A stretch of DNA of 64,000 nt from Hellea sp. (GTDB taxonomy: Bacteria; Pseudomonadota; Alphaproteobacteria; Caulobacterales; Maricaulaceae): assembly GCA_020628425.1 (NCBI GenBank), contig JAHDEZ010000006.1, positions 1 through 64,000 of the forward strand, given 5' to 3'. Within the stretch, counting starts at the first letter, position 1, and each line of letters begins with the position of its first letter. Position numbers and translations under genes: made by a program. This document shows positions 1-8,197 of this stretch, piece after piece. The notes under the pieces are model-generated. The model made no database searches and was not told where the DNA came from. It worked only from the letters and a program-made list of their open reading frames with translations.

Positions 1-1337
1 AAGCCGCCACTGATAACGGTGTGGTCGTTATGAATACGCCGTTCGGGAATGCGATTACGACCGCTGAGCATGCTATTGCCATGTTGTTTGCCGCGGCCCG
101 TCAAGTTCCGGCTGCATCTACGAGAACGCAAAACGGCGAATGGCCCAAAAAGGACTTCAAAGGTGTTGAGCTGTTTAACAAAACACTCGGTGTCATTGGG
201 TGCGGGAATATCGGCGCACTCGTTATTGAACGGGCTCTCGGGCTTAAGATGAAAGTTATCGGTTATGACCCTTATTTAACTGAGGAACGGGCCCTCAAGC
301 TGGGCATAGAAAAGGTCGAACTGGATGAGCTGGCCGAACGCGCCGATGCCATCACGCTTCATACGCCATTGGTTGAGAGCACGAAAAACATTATCTCCAA
401 AGAGCGCATCGCCAAGATGAAAAAAGGTGTCATCATCGTCAACTGCGCCCGGGGCGGTCTGGTTGATGAGGAAGCTTTGAAAGAGGCCCTAGAGGCGGGG
501 CATGTCCGCGCAGCGGCCTTGGATGTTTTTGCGGTCGAGCCCGCTGAAAATAATATTCTCTTTGGTACACCTAACTTTATCGCGACGCCGCATTTGGGCG
601 CGTCCACATTGGAAGCCCAAGAAAATGTGGCCGTTCAGGTGGCGGAGCAAATGTCCGACTACCTGCTAACAGGCGCGGTAACTAACGCCTTAAACACGCC
701 CTCCATTTCTGCCGAAGAAGCCCCGCGTCTCAAGCCCTGGGTCGACCTGGCCGACAAGATTGGGACGATGGTTGGGCAGCTGGTGGACGAGGCGATCACC
801 TCTGTCGAGATTACCTATAAAGGTCAGATCACGGAGCTGAACACTAATCCCATGTCCGCCGCCGCTCTGGCGGGACTTTTGAAAAAGGCCATGCCGGAGG
901 TTAATATGGTCAATGCACCAGTTTTTGCTCAGGAACGCGGTATCGCCATTACGGAGAGTTATGTGGAGCGGGCGGAACGTGCTGAAAGTCTCATCCGGAT
1001 TACCGTTGAAACTAAAGCTCGTAAGTTCGCGACCGTCGGTACAATTTACCGAGGCGAGCCGCGTCTGGTTCGCTTGTTTGGGGTTCCCATGGATGCGGGT
1101 TTTGCTGATCACATGGTCTATATCCGAAACCAGGATAAGCCGGGTTTTATCGGAGAGCTGGGCCGAATTCTCGGCGAGAATAAAGTCAATATCGCGACCA
1201 TGTCACTGGGCCGTATGGATGACGGTACACCCGAAGCGGTTTGCCTTGTTTCGGTCGACACGCCGGTCAATGACAATGTAGCCAAGGCGTTGCGAAATGT
1301 GGAGCAGGTTAAACGCGTCAATGTCATCGCGATTTAG
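1..1337 (+). CDS. serA: D-3-phosphoglycerate dehydrogenase, 3' part (5' end outside the window)
   Basis: SerA oxidises 3-phosphoglycerate to 3-phosphohydroxypyruvate with NAD+, the first step of serine synthesis in the cytoplasm. The reading frame is open from base 3, giving about 444 visible residues. The first visible residues match the conserved VVVMNTPFGNA segment of the catalytic domain, so roughly the first 90 residues are missing. A Rossmann nucleotide-binding motif (GVIGCGNIG), the substrate-binding arginine region (NCARGG) and the catalytic histidine region (TPHLGAS) follow. An intervening domain and a C-terminal ACT domain (starting near VYIRNQDKPG) make this the long, ACT-containing form, which in this family usually senses serine. 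An internal GTG at base 21 is not the true start. A strong terminator follows directly. Confidence 0.95.
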   Translation, partial: AATDNGVVVMNTPFGNAITTAEHAIAMLFAAARQVPAASTRTQNGEWPKKDFKGVELFNKTLGVIGCGNIGALVIERALGLKMKVIGYDPYLTEERALKLGIEKVELDELAERADAITLHTPLVESTKNIISKERIAKMKKGVIIVNCARGGLVDEEALKEALEAGHVRAAALDVFAVEPAENNILFGTPNFIATPHLGASTLEAQENVAVQVAEQMSDYLLTGAVTNALNTPSISAEEAPRLKPWVDLADKIGTMVGQLVDEAITSVEITYKGQITELNTNPMSAAALAGLLKKAMPEVNMVNAPVFAQERGIAITESYVERAERAESLIRITVETKARKFATVGTIYRGEPRLVRLFGVPMDAGFADHMVYIRNQDKPGFIGELGRILGENKVNIATMSLGRMDDGTPEAVCLVSVDTPVNDNVAKALRNVEQVKRVNVIAI

Positions 1338-1357
1338 AACGTTCGAGAATGTTTCTT

Positions 1358-1388
1358 AAAAGCCGCTTTTAAAAGCGGCTTTTTTTTC
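1358..1388 (+). terminator. Rho-independent terminator of serA
   Basis: A perfect inverted repeat with 13-base arms (AAAAGCCGCTTTT and its complement) is followed by a run of T residues. It starts 20 bases after the serA stop codon. It also separates serA from the convergent secreted-protein genes. Confidence 0.9.
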
Positions 1389-1468
1389 TCGAATGACTTT
1401 CGATCTCCCACAAACAAGCCATGCTTTACGTAGCATTTATACGCGCCGAACTCAACTTTCGGCCGCCA

Positions 1469-1948
1469 TCAGCTAATAGGCGGAACACAGGTCGGGGTTT
1501 CGTTCTCATTAAAGCCAACAGAATTCCAGTTTTCCATATTCTGGAAATTCTGTGGTTTCTCGTCGTCATAGTGATAATAGCAATTGCCGGACTTTAAGAC
1601 CGTAAAACAGTTCACTGGATTAATGCGGTAATCATCATAGTAATAACAGATCACATTTTTCTTGACGATCCAAACGCCGCGGATGGTGAAATCTTCGCGA
1701 CCAAATTCGCTATATTCCGTGATCGTATTACCGTGATGAATTTCGGAGAAACTTACGGGAATGCCGTTATTGTTGCGGGTCCAGCTATACATACCGGTTT
1801 GAACCGTATCCGTATATTCTTTAAGGATCTCGTCGCCTGTCAGCCACTCGCCTTCGGTTGGCACTTCGGCCATGTTTGTGACCTGTGCGGCTGCGGGTGC
1901 GCTCAACAGGCAGGTCATTAAGAGAGTTAGGCAATATTTGGCAGGCAT
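1469..1948 (-). CDS. small secreted protein, tandem paralogue 1 of 3
   Basis: This 159-residue protein has a clear Sec signal peptide (hydrophobic segment ending in APAAAQ). The mature part shares a pattern with the next two genes upstream: an N-terminal G-D-E-I-type segment, then W-x(5)-ICYYY, CF-x-V-x-K-x-GNCYYHY, NWNS-x-G and a C-terminal cysteine followed by PPIS. The conserved cysteines suggest disulfides or a ligand site in the periplasm. The start at 1948 is supported by a GAGGA ribosome binding site. The start overlaps the stop of the upstream paralogue by 22 bases, suggesting translational coupling. The overall pattern is reminiscent of DUF995-type proteins, but that is only an impression. 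Function unknown. Confidence 0.8.
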   Translation of the reverse strand: MPAKYCLTLLMTCLLSAPAAAQVTNMAEVPTEGEWLTGDEILKEYTDTVQTGMYSWTRNNNGIPVSFSEIHHGNTITEYSEFGREDFTIRGVWIVKKNVICYYYDDYRINPVNCFTVLKSGNCYYHYDDEKPQNFQNMENWNSVGFNENETPTCVPPIS

Positions 1949-2460
1949 GATTTATTTTCCTCTTTTATAGATCCCATGGATGTCCAGTTTTTAAAATCAT
2001 CTTGAGTGACAGGAAATCCTCTGTTGACGGAGAAATGATAGTAACATCCATCCTGTTTGAAAACATAAAAACAATAAGTGCCGTCCCACCTGTCTGTTTT
2101 GTATGTGTAACAAATTTCGTCACGTTTAAAGCTGTAAACACCCCTCATAGAGTAGTCGTGCCGACCCCATTGTTTGTAGAGCGTGGTCGCATTTTCAAAA
2201 TGAGCTTCGGAAAAACGTTCCGGTGGTATACCGGCTCTGATGTCGGCTATGTAGCTATTGAACACGCCGGTGACGGTCTGATTTTGATAAATAGACAGAA
2301 GGTCGTTGCCGGAAATCTGGACCATGCCTAATGACTGGGCCGCAGAATTGTTGGGTTGATTGTCGTCAACGGCGTCCTGACCCCAGGCCGATCCGGTCAG
2401 GCTCAATGATAAAATTGCCATTGCGCAATAAGCCATATGTCGTTTGCTTGAAGATCTCAT
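1927..2460 (-). CDS. small secreted protein, tandem paralogue 2 of 3
   Basis: The chosen ATG gives 177 residues with a signal peptide (hydrophobic stretch ending near GSAWGQ). A TTG six codons upstream and an ATG eight codons downstream are alternative starts; none has a strong ribosome binding site. The mature part repeats the family pattern: L-x-x-IYQ-x-Q, RG-V-Y, EICYTY, YCFYVFK, GCYYHF, NWTSMG and a terminal C-LPNIA. Its 3' end overlaps paralogue 1 by 22 bases. The shared layout shows a local gene duplication. The role is unknown; export to the periplasm or outside is inferred from the signal peptide. Confidence 0.72.
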   Translation of the reverse strand: MRSSSKRHMAYCAMAILSLSLTGSAWGQDAVDDNQPNNSAAQSLGMVQISGNDLLSIYQNQTVTGVFNSYIADIRAGIPPERFSEAHFENATTLYKQWGRHDYSMRGVYSFKRDEICYTYKTDRWDGTYCFYVFKQDGCYYHFSVNRGFPVTQDDFKNWTSMGSIKEENKSCLPNIA

Positions 2461-2533
2461 TTCAACGCCATTTAACAATTATATTCCCACTTTGCAGCTT
2501 ACCAAGACTTCATGATTTAAAAGACTTCATAAT

Positions 2534-2986
2534 TTAGCTAATGCCCGGATCACAGTCATTATCCGTGCCCTCCATGAACCCTTTTGAATTCCAGTTTTCT
2601 GTCTGCAATTCATCTTTGCGATAAGGCATGTTCTCATAGAAAAAATAAAAGCAATTGCTGACTTTATAGACGCGGAAACAACCGCCGGAATAACGGTCAC
2701 TGCGATATACAAAACAAAGCATTTGGTCACGCATCGTCCATACCCCATAGTCGGGCTCGTCTCCTTCTTCCTCGTAATAAACGCGGGTATCAGGATAATG
2801 GGTTTCAACAAATGAGTTACCACCATTATAGATGCCCAGATGTTTTTGGCCGGAGAAAAGTTCGAGGATCCGGTCTTCCGTCAATCGCTCACCTTGTCTG
2901 ATAGACTTTGTTGTTGCGTCTTGGGCAAAGGCATTCAATGCGAAACTGTTCACGTAGACGCACAGAAATAAGAATAAAATTCGCAT
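2534..2986 (-). CDS. small secreted protein, tandem paralogue 3 of 3
   Basis: The open frame extends to 3124, but the ATG at 2986 is preceded by a GGGAGA ribosome binding site and begins a proper signal peptide (MRILFLFLCVYV, cleavage after AFA). This gives 150 residues. The mature protein carries the same family pattern as its two downstream neighbours: RLTEDRILELFSG, GVWTMRD, LCFVYRSDR, GGCFRVYK, NCFYFFYEN, NWNSKGF and a terminal CDPGIS. It lies 73 bases upstream of paralogue 2 and is probably the first gene of a three-gene transcript. No catalytic motif is recognisable. Confidence 0.75.
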   Translation of the reverse strand: MRILFLFLCVYVNSFALNAFAQDATTKSIRQGERLTEDRILELFSGQKHLGIYNGGNSFVETHYPDTRVYYEEEGDEPDYGVWTMRDQMLCFVYRSDRYSGGCFRVYKVSNCFYFFYENMPYRKDELQTENWNSKGFMEGTDNDCDPGIS

Positions 2987-3048
2987 AAGGTCTCCCACAG
3001 TCGCAGCATTATCATAGTCAGGGGAAAAAACCATGCTAAGATACATAT

Positions 3049-3378
3049 ATGCAAGACGAACTTGAAAATACATCTGAGTCAGAGCCAGTAACCGAACGCC
3101 GCTTTCGACGGTATCACGCAGCACAGGCCCGACGTCGCAAAGCAGACATTGCCAATGAACGCTTCAATCGTGCTGTGTTTTCCGTTGCCGGCGTTGCCGC
3201 AGCCATAGCCATCGCTTTGGGTGTTGTCGCCATGAACGGGCTCAATTTGGACAAGGAGTCAGCCGCGCACCTAACGGATCCCTGGATAATGGGATTGTCA
3301 CGAATGGAAGTCTACGGCATGGGCTTCATTGGGGTTATGGCCCTGGTATTTTTCTGGCGTATTCGGAAACGAAAATAA
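3049..3378 (+). CDS. small two-helix inner-membrane protein of unknown function
   Basis: This 109-residue protein has an acidic then strongly basic N-terminal tail (many Arg and Lys up to about residue 40). Two predicted membrane helices follow, around residues 44-66 and 90-104, and the C-terminus is a basic RIRKRK. It is divergent from the secreted-paralogue cluster with only 62 bases between the two start codons, so the promoters must share that space. I recognise no family. Confidence that it is coding rests on sensible composition, the membrane topology and lack of a competing frame. Confidence 0.6.
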   Translation: MQDELENTSESEPVTERRFRRYHAAQARRRKADIANERFNRAVFSVAGVAAAIAIALGVVAMNGLNLDKESAAHLTDPWIMGLSRMEVYGMGFIGVMALVFFWRIRKRK

Positions 3379-3502
3379 GTTTTATAGAATTCACGATAAA
3401 TTGTCGCGTGGACCGAATTTGCGGATAGACAGGCAAATCATTTTCGCCTAAACGCCTCTGCTCGTTTCAAGACGCAAGTTTTTTCCGCAAATGGAGGTCA
3501 AT

Positions 3503-4531
3503 ATGAGTATATCTTTCGCAATCGTCGGTGCCACAGGCAATGTCGGGACGGAAATGCTCACGATTTTGTCCGAAAGCGATCTGGACTGCGGTGAGGTCTA
3601 TGCCGTCGCCAGTCGTCGTTCCATTGGTCGGGAATTGAGCTTTGGTGACAAGACACTGAAATGTCACGACCTTGAAACCTTCGATTTCTCCAAAGTGGAT
3701 ATCTGCCTCATGAGCGCGGGTGGTTCCGTCTCCAAAGAATGGTCGCCGAAAATTGCCGCGCAAGGGGCTATCGTTATCGATAATTCCTCAGCCTGGCGTA
3801 TGGACCCGGATGTGCCTTTGGTGGTTCCGGAAGTGAACGCTGACGCCGTCGCTGACTATAAGAAAAAAGGCATTATCGCCAATCCTAATTGTTCAACCAT
3901 TCAAATGGTTGTTGCGCTTAAGCCACTGCATGAGCGGGCGAAGATCAAACGGGTTGTGATCTCTACCTATCAGTCGGTGTCTGGTGGCGGCAAAAAGAAT
4001 ATGGATGAGCTGTGGTTGCAGACCAAAGGCATATATTCCAATGATGAGCTCAAGCCTCATAACTTCACTAAACAAATTGCCTTTAATGTGATCCCGCATA
4101 TCGATGTTTTCATGGATGATGGCGACACCAAGGAAGAGTGGAAAATGAAGGTCGAGACCAAGAAAATCCTTGATCCGAAAATCAAGGTAACGGCCACATG
4201 TGTCCGAGTGCCAACCTTTGTGGGTCACGCTGAAGCCCTAAATATTGAGTTTGAAGAAGAGCTATCAGCCGAGGAAGCCCGCGAAATTCTACGGACATCA
4301 CCGGGTATCATGGTCGTCGATAAACGCGAGGACGGCGGTTATGTAACACCTATCGAATGTGTGGGTGAATTTGCCACTTTTGTCTCACGTATCCGCGATG
4401 ACAGCACCCATCACAAGGCCATCAATATGTGGGTTGTTTCTGATAATCTGCGCAAAGGCGCGGCGCTTAATGCGGTTCAGATTGCCGAATGTCTGGTTAA
4501 TCGCGGCCTGGTCGAGAAGAAGGCGGCCTAG
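3503..4531 (+). CDS. asd: aspartate-semialdehyde dehydrogenase
   Basis: Asd reduces beta-aspartyl phosphate to aspartate semialdehyde with NADPH, the branch point to lysine/diaminopimelate, threonine and methionine. The start at 3503 has a GGAGG ribosome binding site 6 bases upstream; an ATG four codons earlier overlaps that site and is less likely. The N-terminus carries the dinucleotide-binding motif GATGNVG. The catalytic cysteine is residue 130 in NPNCST, preceded by the DNSSAWR segment. At 342 residues the length is normal. It stands alone between a membrane protein and a convergent sulfotransferase gene. Confidence 0.95.
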   Translation: MSISFAIVGATGNVGTEMLTILSESDLDCGEVYAVASRRSIGRELSFGDKTLKCHDLETFDFSKVDICLMSAGGSVSKEWSPKIAAQGAIVIDNSSAWRMDPDVPLVVPEVNADAVADYKKKGIIANPNCSTIQMVVALKPLHERAKIKRVVISTYQSVSGGGKKNMDELWLQTKGIYSNDELKPHNFTKQIAFNVIPHIDVFMDDGDTKEEWKMKVETKKILDPKIKVTATCVRVPTFVGHAEALNIEFEEELSAEEAREILRTSPGIMVVDKREDGGYVTPIECVGEFATFVSRIRDDSTHHKAINMWVVSDNLRKGAALNAVQIAECLVNRGLVEKKAA

Positions 4532-5553
4532 GCGAACCTCTCTTTGACTTTTTCAAACCGGGTTTGGCGGATGAGAATTCGGCGGCCAAGGGTGGCAATT
4601 TGTTCTTTGCTCAGCAGGTCAAGCAGCGAATCCGGCGCAACGGTCACAGACGATTTTTCCGGAAAAAGTGACTGTTTGTTGAAATAGCGCAGTGCTGCTT
4701 TTGCGTTGTGTCCCTTATAGAAATTTCGAACCCGTTTCAGGCTAGCCTGATCATAGAGCGAGTAATGGGCCGGAATATCTTGTGACTTCAGAAATGTCTG
4801 AATTTCTTTGGTTATACTGTCCTTATCCTCTTCGGCAATGCCGGGGCGAATAAGGCCGGAATTTACGCCGTCCCCATAAGGGTTCAGATATAGGCTTTGC
4901 AAAAGGGTCACTGTCAAAGCGTTGGGCGAACTGCCCGCGCGCTTGACGATGTCCAAGCCCTGGGTATTCTCGACACCGCACAATGCGACAAAATTTGAAA
5001 ACAAATTCTGGTTACGCGATTTATAAAAATAGATGTCCAGATTGTCCCGGCCAAATATTTCTGACAACTGATCAAGCCAGATATCATATTTTAAAAAAGC
5101 ATATCTTTGCAGGGCCATATCAAGCCAATCCTGAAACGCTATCTTAACCAGCTTTGACAGGTAAAAGGACTTCCACATGGACTCCAATAAGGCATCCTGG
5201 CGGCGCAAATAGACGATAACCTTCACCCTATGGGACGGGTCAAAGGCCGCCTTCAATTTTTGTAATTGTTCTTTATCGGTAATTTCACTGAAAACTTCGG
5301 AGCTTAGAACGATATCTTTTTGCCAGTCCCGGGCGAATGATTCAAGGTCGTACAAGCGGTTGAATTTCGCGCCAAAACTGTCCAGTCCCGCTAATTCCGC
5401 CGCCACATTACTATGAGAGAAAAAGACCAGATTTTCGTCGGGATAGGCCAGACCGCGCTTCAGCAATGTCTCACGATTTCTCCAGAGATTATGCTGTATG
5501 GTCGTGGACCCTGTCTTATAGGGCCCCATGTGAATATAAACAGTAGGCGTCAT
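4528..5553 (-). CDS. sulfotransferase-like P-loop protein, long form
   Basis: The 341-residue product begins with a sulfotransferase-type phosphosulfate-binding loop (GPYKTGSTTIQ) right after a beta strand, and has a later IVYLRRQDALLES segment matching the 3'-phosphate-binding region. Members of this fold transfer sulfate from PAPS to a hydroxyl or amine acceptor, often on polysaccharides, but the acceptor cannot be read here. Its ATG overlaps the stop codon of the upstream sulfotransferase by one base (TGATG), so the two are translationally coupled. Its 3' end overlaps asd by 4 bases. The C-terminal 100 residues are basic and do not match the shorter copies. Confidence 0.8.
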   Translation of the reverse strand: MTPTVYIHMGPYKTGSTTIQHNLWRNRETLLKRGLAYPDENLVFFSHSNVAAELAGLDSFGAKFNRLYDLESFARDWQKDIVLSSEVFSEITDKEQLQKLKAAFDPSHRVKVIVYLRRQDALLESMWKSFYLSKLVKIAFQDWLDMALQRYAFLKYDIWLDQLSEIFGRDNLDIYFYKSRNQNLFSNFVALCGVENTQGLDIVKRAGSSPNALTVTLLQSLYLNPYGDGVNSGLIRPGIAEEDKDSITKEIQTFLKSQDIPAHYSLYDQASLKRVRNFYKGHNAKAALRYFNKQSLFPEKSSVTVAPDSLLDLLSKEQIATLGRRILIRQTRFEKVKERFA

Positions 5554-6296
5554 CAGACCTGTCGTCCTTTGGCTTGACGCTGCGCGACATGGCGTTTGGC
5601 GAAATCGTAAAAGCGTATATCCAGTGCGTTATCGGCCTTTATGCGATCAATAAGCTGTGGCGAAACGGAATGCGTTTTCTTTGTCTCATTGACGAATTTG
5701 GCGGCGCCCAGATCCCAATCAAATTTCGCTTCCAGGGCTTTACAAAACCGATCGTAATCGTCCTGGAGACCCACAATATTGACTTTTTTTAAATTGGATT
5801 TCGCCGTCTCCAGATGAGCGTCCGTAAAGTTAATATGGGTCATAACCGTATCCAGATCCGGCCCATAGGGCAGGGCAAACATTTTGACCATGTGATTATG
5901 GATAAGTCCGTGAAACCGGATTTTGTCATCATAGATATCCATCAGACTGGCGTTTTTCAGCTCAGGTGTCAGTTTTTTAGTATGTCGCAAAAAAGATAGC
6001 GTCCGTTCAATCGGGTCTCTGAGGATGGTAAAGGTTCGTATTTTGGGGCCGAGTGTGTTGACCAGCAAATCCCGCGTGCAATAGGGAAAATGCCCCGAAA
6101 CCACTCTGATGTTTTTGCCGTCCTTATCCAGATAGGTTTCCAGCATTTTCAGGCTGAGGATAGCCATAGGTCCGTCCTGTTTTTTTATGGCTTCGGTGGG
6201 GCAGATCTCTCCTGACTTAAACTGATGGGCCAGTTGCGCCATGAGACTGGTACCCGCCGTTTTTTGACAATGTACAAACAGATAGACCGGTTTCAT
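5553..6296 (-). CDS. sulfotransferase family protein
   Basis: The 247-residue protein starts with a phosphosulfate-binding loop (HCQKTAGTSL) and has a clear 3'-phosphate motif (LRDPIERTLSFLRH), both typical of carbohydrate sulfotransferases using PAPS. It is the first gene of a two-gene unit with the coupled sulfotransferase downstream. It resembles the product at 27155-27940, sharing the TAGT loop, R-TLSFLRH and a similar C-terminal YDFAKRHV/YRYAQNLV ending. These look like paralogues that decorate exported glycans. The first 19 bases around its start codon recur near 32406-32424. Confidence 0.85.
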   Translation of the reverse strand: MKPVYLFVHCQKTAGTSLMAQLAHQFKSGEICPTEAIKKQDGPMAILSLKMLETYLDKDGKNIRVVSGHFPYCTRDLLVNTLGPKIRTFTILRDPIERTLSFLRHTKKLTPELKNASLMDIYDDKIRFHGLIHNHMVKMFALPYGPDLDTVMTHINFTDAHLETAKSNLKKVNIVGLQDDYDRFCKALEAKFDWDLGAAKFVNETKKTHSVSPQLIDRIKADNALDIRFYDFAKRHVAQRQAKGRQV

Positions 6297-6302
6297 GTTT
6301 GG

Positions 6303-8045
6303 TTAAACGAGTCCGGAAAACAGGGCGCGCTGGACTGTTGACAATCCCTGCGGATCGGTAATCTTCAAACTGTCGCCGGATTTTTTGACTGTAAATTCGG
6401 CGGCCCGGAAGGCCTGATAATCGGTCTTGTTGACCGTGTCGACGGCGACCATTTTTGCGCGCACTTTAGAGGCCGTGAGCGTCAGGTCGATATAACCTTT
6501 GTGCATGGGATTGTAATAGCGCACATCTTTATTGTCCCGCGTCACCAACATGGCCAGGTCCCGTGCGCTTTCACCCAATACGTCGCCCCGGGTTTCAGAG
6601 GTTACAGACGTCGTGCAAAACTCCACGCCTTTGGCCACACCTGCCTCATCGGTCAGGTCATTGGCGAAATATTCATGGGCGTCACCGGTGACCACAATCA
6701 TGTCCTCCACACCCGCATCGGTCAGGGCCTTATAAAGGCGTTCGCGCTCTGCCGGATAGCCATCCCAGCTATCAGGGTAGATGGGCAGGCTTAGGGGCGA
6801 CATACGCATATTACGGATTATCAGATCCCGATAAGGACTGTCCTCAGGTACAGAGTCCTCAGAAATATAAGGCGTGATGTCCGGGGTCACCATGCGGGCC
6901 ATTAAAACCTGATTGGCCAGAAGCCGCCAGGTCTTACCGTCTTTTTTGGACTGTCCGAATGCCTTGGCCAGCCAGTCGATCTGCAAAGACCCCATAAGCT
7001 CCCGGGAGGGATCGAGCCATTTCTCCTCTTTGACCCGCTGCAGGCTTTCCTCTTCGAACAACTCATCGTAATAGGTGTCGAATTCAAAGGACACACTGCG
7101 AGCCAAAAGACGTGTCTCGATGGCCGCTAATGTCAGCAGATTGCCCCACTCAAACTTACGAAAGAGAAATTCCCGACCGCGGTTTTGGGCTGGGTCGCGC
7201 ACGGGCATCCACTCATAATAGGCGCGCATGGCGTATTCTTTGCGTCGCGCCCAATCGCCTTCGTCCGGCTGATGGTTCTGGGCGCCGTCCTTATAGGCGT
7301 CATTACTGCTCTCATGGTCATCCCAGATGGAAATCATCGGCATTTGCGCCGTGACAGCCTGCAGGTTGGGATCCGTGCGGTAGAGGGCATGGCGGCGGCG
7401 GTAATCCTCGAGGGAGACTATCTCATGGGCCGGGTCGTGGAACCGCCCGGCTTCTTTCATGGCGTCTGTGGTGTCGTCTTGGGAATATTCGTAAAAATAA
7501 TCCCCCAAATGCAAGAGCGCGTCAAACTCGCCGTGGCCTTCAGTTTGGGCATGGGTGATGTGGTCATAAACATTAAAATAGCCGTGCTGATAATTACAAC
7601 AGGAGACGATGGCAAAGCGGGCCTGCGGAACGTCACCCTCGGGCAGGGTGCGGGTGCGACCCACAGGCGAAACCGTGCCGCCATATTTAAACCGGTAAAA
7701 ATACCATTGGCCCGGCTCGAGCCCGGTCACATCGACTTTGACCGTCATATCATTGGCCGGACGGGCCATCTCCATGCCCCATTTGGCGATAGATTTAAAT
7801 TCGGCATCCGTAGCCACTTCCCACTCAACCCCCAGCGCGGTGCCGGACGGCGAGTCAGCAGGGCTTAAACGGGTCCAGATGATCACCCGGTCGGCCAATG
7901 GGTCGCCACTGGCCACGCCATGGGTGAACTGACCTGCGATACCGTTTGTCTCAGCCCTATGGGTGACCGGTTCACGTTTACAGGCCGCGAGGCTCCCCCC
8001 TGCCAATAATCCCAAAGCCGTGCGTCGATTCAGTTTCATGTCCAT
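6303..8045 (-). CDS. phoD: PhoD-family alkaline phosphatase/phosphodiesterase, Tat lipoprotein
   Basis: PhoD enzymes hydrolyse phosphate mono- and diesters outside the cytoplasm to release phosphate. The ATG at 8045 (or the one two codons later) begins a signal with twin arginines (NRRTALGLLAGG) and a lipobox ending LAAC, so the enzyme is probably Tat-exported and lipid-anchored. An N-terminal fibronectin-like PhoD_N region (GVASGDPLADRVIIWTR) precedes the metallophosphatase domain. Metal ligands lie in VSCCNYQ, LGDYFYEY, WDDHESSND and TGDAHEYF. The 580-residue length is normal. It is divergent from the autotransporter gene, with two CRP-like operators between them. No obvious Pho box was seen. 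Confidence 0.9.
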   Translation of the reverse strand: MDMKLNRRTALGLLAGGSLAACKREPVTHRAETNGIAGQFTHGVASGDPLADRVIIWTRLSPADSPSGTALGVEWEVATDAEFKSIAKWGMEMARPANDMTVKVDVTGLEPGQWYFYRFKYGGTVSPVGRTRTLPEGDVPQARFAIVSCCNYQHGYFNVYDHITHAQTEGHGEFDALLHLGDYFYEYSQDDTTDAMKEAGRFHDPAHEIVSLEDYRRRHALYRTDPNLQAVTAQMPMISIWDDHESSNDAYKDGAQNHQPDEGDWARRKEYAMRAYYEWMPVRDPAQNRGREFLFRKFEWGNLLTLAAIETRLLARSVSFEFDTYYDELFEEESLQRVKEEKWLDPSRELMGSLQIDWLAKAFGQSKKDGKTWRLLANQVLMARMVTPDITPYISEDSVPEDSPYRDLIIRNMRMSPLSLPIYPDSWDGYPAERERLYKALTDAGVEDMIVVTGDAHEYFANDLTDEAGVAKGVEFCTTSVTSETRGDVLGESARDLAMLVTRDNKDVRYYNPMHKGYIDLTLTASKVRAKMVAVDTVNKTDYQAFRAAEFTVKKSGDSLKITDPQGLSTVQRALFSGLV

Positions 8046-8100
8046 GTCACGCTTATACACGCAAAGCAGAGCGGGGAAAGAGGCTGAATTCTCGTCAATC

Positions 8101-8116
8101 TGTGACAAAAATCACA
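8101..8116. promoter_or_regulatory. CRP/FNR-family operator, site 1
   Basis: The sequence is TGTGACAAAAATCACA, a perfect TGTGA-N6-TCACA palindrome, the consensus of the CRP branch of the CRP/FNR family. It lies in the 152-base divergent region between phoD and the PKD autotransporter gene. Confidence 0.7.
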
Positions 8117-8132
8117 GGGAAAATCTTTTCGG

Positions 8133-8148
8133 TGTGACGGATCTCACA
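8133..8148. promoter_or_regulatory. CRP/FNR-family operator, site 2
   Basis: The sequence is TGTGACGGATCTCACA, a second perfect TGTGA-N6-TCACA palindrome. Its start is 32 bases from that of site 1, about three helical turns, so two dimers would bind the same DNA face. It is 50 bases upstream of the autotransporter start codon. Confidence 0.7.
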
Positions 8149-8197
8149 GAGCTTGCTTTTTCAATCATCTACGCTGGCCTTTAATTGGGAGGCCACC

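Noticed and set aside
3010-3022. 13-base word TTATCATAGTCAG shared with 32394-32406
   Set aside because: A match of this length is expected by chance several times in 64 kb and the contexts differ.
7185-7868. 227-codon open frame opposite phoD
   Set aside because: It is a shadow of the PhoD gene on the other strand; composition and lack of motifs do not support coding.
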